DNA of 9,768 bases from Gemmataceae bacterium (GTDB lineage: Bacteria; Planctomycetota; Planctomycetia; Gemmatales; Gemmataceae): NCBI GenBank assembly GCA_025056835.1, contig JANWVS010000036.1:1-9768 (forward strand). Reading direction: 5' to 3'. The notes under the pieces are model-generated. The model saw nothing but the letters and a program-made list of their open reading frames with translations, searched no databases and was not told where the DNA came from. The position numbers were made by a program, and so were the translations under genes. Positions 6,560 through 9,768 of the stretch are shown here, one piece after another. How positions within the stretch are numbered: position 1 is the first letter of the stretch; each line of letters starts with the position of its first letter.

Positions 6560-6638
6560 GCGCGGGCGGGTGCGTTGTCGGGACAACGACACCGTGGCGG
6601 ACCGGCGTGGCTTTCGTCGTTGGTCCGACGGCCCGCGC
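6560..6638 (+). other. Candidate structured 5' leader of the DHS-like mRNA
   Basis: GCGCGGGC (6560-6567) is complementary to GCCCGCGC (6631-6638) and can close a domain containing two more perfect hairpins. These are CGTTGT/ACAACG with loop CGGG (6573-6588) and CGTCG/CGACG (6615-6630), the latter abutting the closing stem. The ribosome site (6642-6649) begins 3 nt after the structure. This layout would suit a leader that controls translation, but it matches no riboswitch class I know. In such GC-rich DNA an 8-bp match in about 110 nt is not improbable. Confidence 0.3.
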
Positions 6639-6641
6639 CCC

Positions 6642-6649
6642 GGGGAGGA
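6642..6649 (+). promoter_or_regulatory. Ribosome binding site that decides the GTG start of the DHS-like gene
   Basis: GGGGAGGA lies 6 nt before GTG 6656. No ATG sits near it in frame, so the GTG is the likely start. The frame stays open upstream to a TTG at 6575, but that part lies in the leader and does not resemble the family. Confidence 0.85.
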
Positions 6650-6655
6650 TTACTC

Positions 6656-7738
6656 GTGCTGCAAAAGGCCGAATTGCTTCGAACTCCCATCGAGCATTAC
6701 GACGTCACCCAGTTCAACGTCGTTCCGCTGGTCGAGGCCATGCGCTACATGGCGTTTTCGGCGCGCGACCTGGCCCGGGCCGCCGACATCACCGACCGGA
6801 TGATGCGCGATCCCGATTGCGGCATTCTCCTTTGTCTCGCCGGCTCGCTCGTCAGCGCCGGGCTGAAAAAAGTGTTTGCCGATGCGATCCGCTTCGGCAT
6901 GGTCGATGCCGTCGTCAGCACCGGGGCCAATATCGTCGATCAGGACTTCTTCGAGGCCCTGGGCTTTCGCCATTACGTCGGCGACGAGCAACTGCGCTCG
7001 GGCATGTTCGACGCCCAGTTGCGGGAATTGCACATCGACCGCATTTACGACACCCTCATCGACGAAGACGAGCTCCGCATCTGCGACGACCGCATCCGCC
7101 AGATCGCCGACGAGTTGGACCCGCGACCGTATTCGTCGCGCGAGTTCATCCGGGCCATGGGGGCGCATTTGGAGCAACACGGCTGCAAGGCGCCCGACAG
7201 CATCGTCTTGGAGGCGTACCGGCACGACGTACCGATCTTCTGTCCGGCGTTCAGCGATTGCTCGGCGGGGTTTGGCTTGGTGGCCCATCAGCACCGCCGC
7301 GGCGACGCCCCGTGTGTGACCATCGACAGCGTCAAGGACTTCCGCGAACTGACCCGGCTGAAGATCGAGAACCCGACGACGGGCCTGTTCATGGTCGGCG
7401 GCGGCGTGCCGAAGAACTTCGCCCAAGACATCGTCGTCGCGGCCGACGTGCTCGGAGAGCAAGTGCCGATGCACCAGTACGCCGTGCAGGTCACGGTCGC
7501 CGATGTGCGCGACGGGGCGCTGTCGAGCAGCACCCTCAAAGAGGCGTCCAGCTGGGGCAAGGTGGACTTGGCTTACGAGCAAATGGTGTACGCCGAGGCG
7601 ACCCTCGCCGTGCCGCTGCTTCTCGGCTACGCCTATCACAAGGGGGGCTGGAAGGGCCGCCGGCCGCGCCGCTGGAACCGCCTCTTGGATGCCCTCGGTG
7701 ATCCGCAGCTCCCCCTGGCGGCCGCTTCGAGGGAGTGA
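6656..7738 (+). CDS. Deoxyhypusine-synthase-like protein, 360 aa
   Basis: The start is GTG 6656, chosen for its near-perfect ribosome site. The chain shows the DHS fold landmarks: 'CGILLCLAGSLVSAGLKKVFADAIRFGMVDAVVSTGANIVDQDFFEALG' (NAD-binding region), 'APDSIVLEAYRHDVPIFCPAFSDCSAGFGL', 'MVGGGVPKNFAQD' (246-258) and 'TLKEASSWGKVDLAYEQMVYAEATLAVPLLL'. Lys302 in SWGK corresponds to the lysine that forms the enzyme-substrate imine (K329 of human DHS), and Glu296 matches human E323. By eye, human H288 is Asn254 here and human D316 is Leu289. Bacteria lack eIF5A, so this is not hypusine formation; bacterial homologues have been linked to homospermidine or related polyamine synthesis, using the same NAD-dependent aminobutyl transfer. 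Substrate and product here are inferred. It has its own promoter and is followed 32 bp later by a small membrane protein gene. Confidence 0.92.
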   Translation: MLQKAELLRTPIEHYDVTQFNVVPLVEAMRYMAFSARDLARAADITDRMMRDPDCGILLCLAGSLVSAGLKKVFADAIRFGMVDAVVSTGANIVDQDFFEALGFRHYVGDEQLRSGMFDAQLRELHIDRIYDTLIDEDELRICDDRIRQIADELDPRPYSSREFIRAMGAHLEQHGCKAPDSIVLEAYRHDVPIFCPAFSDCSAGFGLVAHQHRRGDAPCVTIDSVKDFRELTRLKIENPTTGLFMVGGGVPKNFAQDIVVAADVLGEQVPMHQYAVQVTVADVRDGALSSSTLKEASSWGKVDLAYEQMVYAEATLAVPLLLGYAYHKGGWKGRRPRRWNRLLDALGDPQLPLAAASRE

Positions 7739-7755
7739 ACTCCTCCCCGGAAGAC

Positions 7756-7764
7756 GAAAGAAGG
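7756..7764 (+). promoter_or_regulatory. Ribosome binding site that decides the DUF6580-like gene start
   Basis: GAAAGAAGG lies 6 nt before GTG 7771. An in-frame GTG at 7735, overlapping the DHS-like stop, and an ATG at 7786 are less well placed. Confidence 0.65.
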
Positions 7765-7770
7765 TGCTCT

Positions 7771-8322
7771 GTGCCGACCCATCCGATGCCAACCAACCCG
7801 CAGTTACGCCTGTTCGTCCTCTCCGGATTGGTGTTGTCGGCGGTGCTGGCCCGGCTGATCCCGCATCCGCCGAACTTCACTCCCATCGGCGCCCTCGCCC
7901 TATTCAGCGGCGCCGTTTACGCCGATCGTCGCCTGGCCTTCCTGCTCCCCTTGGCGGCCCTGTTCGTCAGCGATGTATGCCTTGGCTTGCACGTCTTGAT
8001 CCCAGTCGTGTACGCCAGTTTTATGGTCAACGTACTGTTGGGCCGGTGGCTGCGGTCGCGGCGAACGATCCTCTCCACCGCCGCCGTCACCGTGGCCGGT
8101 TCGTTCCAGTTCTTCCTCGTGACCAACTTCGCTTGCTGGCTGTTGTGGTATCCGCACACTTGGGCGGGGCTGACGGCCTGCTACGTGGCGGCCATCCCGT
8201 TCTTCCACAACACGCTGTTGGGCGATGCGGTCTTCGCCGTCGCCTTGTTTGGCGCCTTGGCCATCGCGGAGCGCGGCTTCCCTTCCGTCCGCGAGCCGAT
8301 CCCGGCCGGTGCCGCCGGCTGA
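7771..8322 (+). CDS. DUF6580-like small integral membrane protein, about 183 aa
   Basis: Five or six hydrophobic segments cover most of the chain. Near the N-terminus is 'LIPHPPNFTPIGALALFSGA' (about 29-48), the sequence I recognise as typical of DUF6580 proteins. It is followed by 'LPLAALFVSDVCLGLH', 'VVYASFMVNVLLGRWL', 'SFQFFLVTNFACWLLWYPHTWAGLTACYVAAIPFFHNTLLGDAVF' and a short cytoplasmic tail. The layout recalls ECF-transporter S components (small, six helices, vitamin or metal substrates), but no ECF module lies in this window and the function is unknown. It starts 32 bp after the DHS-like gene and is probably co-transcribed with it, so a link to polyamines or their precursors is conceivable but unproven. 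The GTG start follows a good ribosome site. Confidence 0.85.
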   Translation: MPTHPMPTNPQLRLFVLSGLVLSAVLARLIPHPPNFTPIGALALFSGAVYADRRLAFLLPLAALFVSDVCLGLHVLIPVVYASFMVNVLLGRWLRSRRTILSTAAVTVAGSFQFFLVTNFACWLLWYPHTWAGLTACYVAAIPFFHNTLLGDAVFAVALFGALAIAERGFPSVREPIPAGAAG

Positions 8323-8330
8323 CCAGGGGC

Positions 8331-8344
8331 GCGGCGGTTGCCGC
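8331..8344 (+). other. Short GC hairpin after the DUF6580-like gene
   Basis: GCGGC (8331-8335) and GCCGC (8340-8344) pair around a GGTT loop. Only a TTTT (8352-8355) follows, 7 nt later, so it would be a weak terminator at best. It overlaps the -35 box of the next promoter. Confidence 0.3.
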
Positions 8345-8365
8345 GGCAGAGTTTTGTCGGATAAT
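8338..8365 (+). promoter_or_regulatory. Sigma70-type promoter of the TIGR03032-family gene
   Basis: TTGCCG (8338-8343, 4/6) and GATAAT (8360-8365, 5/6) are 16 bp apart, with a second AATAAC-like stretch just after. The start of transcription would be near 8372, about 77 nt before the ATG at 8449. The promoter would also serve the gene that begins at 9577, only 18 bp after this one. Confidence 0.6.
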
Positions 8366-8448
8366 AACGCCAACGTCCAACCGCGGAGAAGCGCGGCCGG
8401 CGCATTCGCAGCATCCTTCTCGCGGCCCTGAAAGGTGGGCATCGCCTT

Positions 8449-9558
8449 ATGTTGCCTGCGCCGACATTCCCAGCGCCGACTCACGCCGAGCAGCGCGAAG
8501 TTCGCTACGAGCATTCACGAGATTTCCCCAGCCTTCTGGCCCAGCTCGGTGTTTCCGTGCTGGTGTCGACTTATCAGGCGGGCAAGGTCGCGGTCCTCGG
8601 CACCTGGCAAGGAAAATTGACGCTGACCTTTCACAATTTCGACCAGCCGATGGGCTTGGCGGTCAGTCCGCGGCGTCTGGCCGTGGGTACGCGGCGGGCC
8701 ATTTGGTTGTTGCACGCGGCCGGAGAGTTGGCGCCGCGCATCGAACCGGCGGGACGACACGACGGCGCCTATCTGACGCGCGAGGCCCTCTTCACCGGCG
8801 CCATCCATTGCCACGACCTGGCTTGGTGCGGCGAGGAACTGTGGATCGTCAACACCCTCTTCTCGTGCTTGTGCACGCTGCACGGCGACTACAGTTTCGT
8901 ACCGCGGTGGCGGCCGCCGTTCATCAGCAAGCTGGCCGCCGAGGATCGTTGCCACCTCAACGGTCTGGCGGGCGACGGCACGGCGCCGCGCTATCTCACG
9001 ACCTTGGCGTGTACCGACGTGGCCGACGGTTGGCGCGCCGACAAAGTCAACACCGGCTGCGTCCTGGTCTATCCGACCGGCGAGGTCGTGGCGCGCGGCT
9101 TGGCAATGCCCCACTCGCCCCGCCTGCACCAGGGGCGGTTGTGGGTGCTGGACTCGGGGCGCGGCCGCCTCGCCGTGGTCGAGCCGGCGAGTGGACGAGT
9201 CCAGCCCGTGGTCGAGGTCCCCGGCTACACGCGCGGCCTGGCCTTTTATGGGCAGTATGCTTTCGTCGGTTTGTCGCGCATCCGCGAGACCAACGTCTTT
9301 GGCGGCATGCCGATCGCGGAGCGGCGCGACGAATTGATCTGCGGCCTGGGCATTATCGATGTGAGCAGCGGCCGGACGGTGGCCACCTTCATGTTCCGCA
9401 GCGGCGTGGAAGAGATTTACGACGTCCAGGTGGTCCCCTGTCGTTGTCTGGCCCTGTCGGGGCCGCACCCGGACATTGACGAATCACCGGTGATCTGGGT
9501 CGTGCCGCCGGAACACCGCAGCAGTGTCGACGTCTCGGTAGAATCACGCAAACCCTAG
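8449..9558 (+). CDS. TIGR03032-family protein, probable beta-propeller, 369 aa
   Basis: The ATG at 8449 has a fair ribosome site (AAAGGTGG, 8431-8438). No signal peptide is visible, so it is probably cytoplasmic. The order of motifs matches the TIGR03032 family: 'LLAQLGVSVLVSTYQAGKV', 'FDQPMGLAV', 'HCHDLAWCGEELWIVNTLFSCL' (from His120), 'PFISKLAAEDRCHLNGLA', 'GCVLVYPTGEVVARGLAMPHSPR' (Met220-Arg225), 'GRLWVLDSGRGRL', 'VPGYTRGLAFYGQYAFVGLSRIRETNVFGGMPIAE', and 'CGLGIIDVSSGRTVATFMF..GVEEIYDV'. The repeated strand-turn pattern ('LWVLDSG', 'AFVGLS', 'IWVVPPE') suggests a beta-propeller. The family has no established biochemical function that I know, and no catalytic residue can be assigned. His120, His122 and Asp123 are conserved candidates. 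It is probably co-transcribed with the truncated exported-protein gene that follows. Confidence 0.9.
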   Translation: MLPAPTFPAPTHAEQREVRYEHSRDFPSLLAQLGVSVLVSTYQAGKVAVLGTWQGKLTLTFHNFDQPMGLAVSPRRLAVGTRRAIWLLHAAGELAPRIEPAGRHDGAYLTREALFTGAIHCHDLAWCGEELWIVNTLFSCLCTLHGDYSFVPRWRPPFISKLAAEDRCHLNGLAGDGTAPRYLTTLACTDVADGWRADKVNTGCVLVYPTGEVVARGLAMPHSPRLHQGRLWVLDSGRGRLAVVEPASGRVQPVVEVPGYTRGLAFYGQYAFVGLSRIRETNVFGGMPIAERRDELICGLGIIDVSSGRTVATFMFRSGVEEIYDVQVVPCRCLALSGPHPDIDESPVIWVVPPEHRSSVDVSVESRKP

Positions 9559-9576
9559 ACCCAGGAGTGCAGCATC

Positions 9577-9768
9577 ATGGTGCCTCATTGCCTCGCCAAA
9601 CTATTTCGTAACTGGCTCAAGAGCGCCGAACGTCGACGCGAGCGCCGAGCCGCGATCCGGCTCGAACAACTCGAGGATCGCATCGTGCCGACGACGCCGC
9701 GGTTGTTGGAAATCCATCCCGGCACGCGGGGCGTGCCGTTTAGCGATCTTGCTGCCGTCGGCCGCACC
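9577..9768 (+). CDS. N-terminal part of a large planctomycete exported protein with LExLExR motif (runs off the window)
   Basis: An ATG at 9577 with a good ribosome site (AGGAG, 9563-9567, 9-nt spacing) opens a frame that has no stop for the 64 codons to the window end. The first 27 residues are rich in Arg/Lys (SAERRRERRAAI). They lead into RLEQLEDRIVPT (28-39), the LExLExR motif seen at the N-terminus of many very large secreted proteins of planctomycetes (LEPR-XLL type), where it is thought to mark export or a processing site. What follows (TPRLLEIHPGTRGVPFSDLAAVGRT) is the start of the mature part, and its domain type cannot be told. It lies 18 bp after the TIGR03032 gene. Confidence 0.85.
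   Translation, partial: MVPHCLAKLFRNWLKSAERRRERRAAIRLEQLEDRIVPTTPRLLEIHPGTRGVPFSDLAAVGRT

Noticed and set aside
6575..6655. TTG start for the DHS-like gene 27 codons upstream
   Set aside because: It lies in the leader without a ribosome site, while GTG 6656 has a near-perfect one and gives the normal family N-terminus.
6388..7701. 437-codon frame whose ATG overlaps the stop of the L7/L12-like gene
   Set aside because: The ATGA overlap looks like coupling, but the product is Arg/Gly/Pro-rich, shares no family feature, and overlaps the clear DHS-like gene.
7503..9479. 658-codon open frame on the plus strand
   Set aside because: It covers the DHS-like end, the DUF6580-like gene, a promoter and most of the TIGR03032 gene in another frame. 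Its Arg/Pro/Gly-rich composition is typical of shadow translation.
1..9768. CRISPR array, insertion sequence, tRNA/rRNA, toxin-antitoxin or defence system
   Set aside because: No regularly spaced repeats, transposase motifs, terminal inverted repeats or tRNA-like folds were seen. Every gene fits envelope, metabolic or exported-protein roles.

Overview
The window looks like chromosomal DNA of a GC-rich planctomycete, probably from the Gemmata/Pirellula side of the phylum, although the order cannot be fixed from sequence alone. Three things point there. A truncated gene at the right edge carries the N-terminal RLEQLEDRIVP motif typical of large exported planctomycete proteins. A secreted Cys/Tyr/Val-rich protein resembles planctomycete cell-wall proteins. 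A deoxyhypusine-synthase-like enzyme and a TIGR03032-type protein also fit. All ten supported genes lie on the + strand. I see no insertion sequence, CRISPR array, tRNA or rRNA.

Layout. 58-1794 encodes a secreted protein of unknown function. 1975-2814 encodes a secreted Cys-rich repeat protein and is closed by a strong intrinsic terminator (2858-2893). 3080-6391 is a tight four-gene run: a membrane-anchored dual-specificity-type phosphatase fused to an Ig-like domain, a UPF0104/LPG-synthase-TM flippase-like protein, a polyprenyl-phosphate-type GT2 glycosyltransferase, and a small membrane protein with an L7/L12 C-terminal-like domain. Overlaps or gaps of 25 bp or less join these genes, so I infer an envelope lipid/glycan operon.

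6392-6655 is a GC-rich regulatory gap. It holds a near-consensus sigma70-type promoter (TTGACT-16-TACAAT) overlapped by two dyads, and a leader with possible RNA structure. It drives a deoxyhypusine-synthase-like gene starting at a GTG (6656), followed by a small DUF6580-like membrane protein (7771-8322). A second promoter (TTGCCG-16-GATAAT) precedes a TIGR03032-family gene (8449-9558). Only 18 bp after that gene begins the truncated LExLExR exported protein (9577 to the window end).

No known defence or mobile system is present. The most interesting candidates are the phosphatase/flippase/GT2/L7L12-like envelope operon, the bacterial DHS-like gene with its promoter and leader, and the Cys/Tyr/Val wall-type protein. 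All functional statements come from reading motifs by eye; no database search was run.
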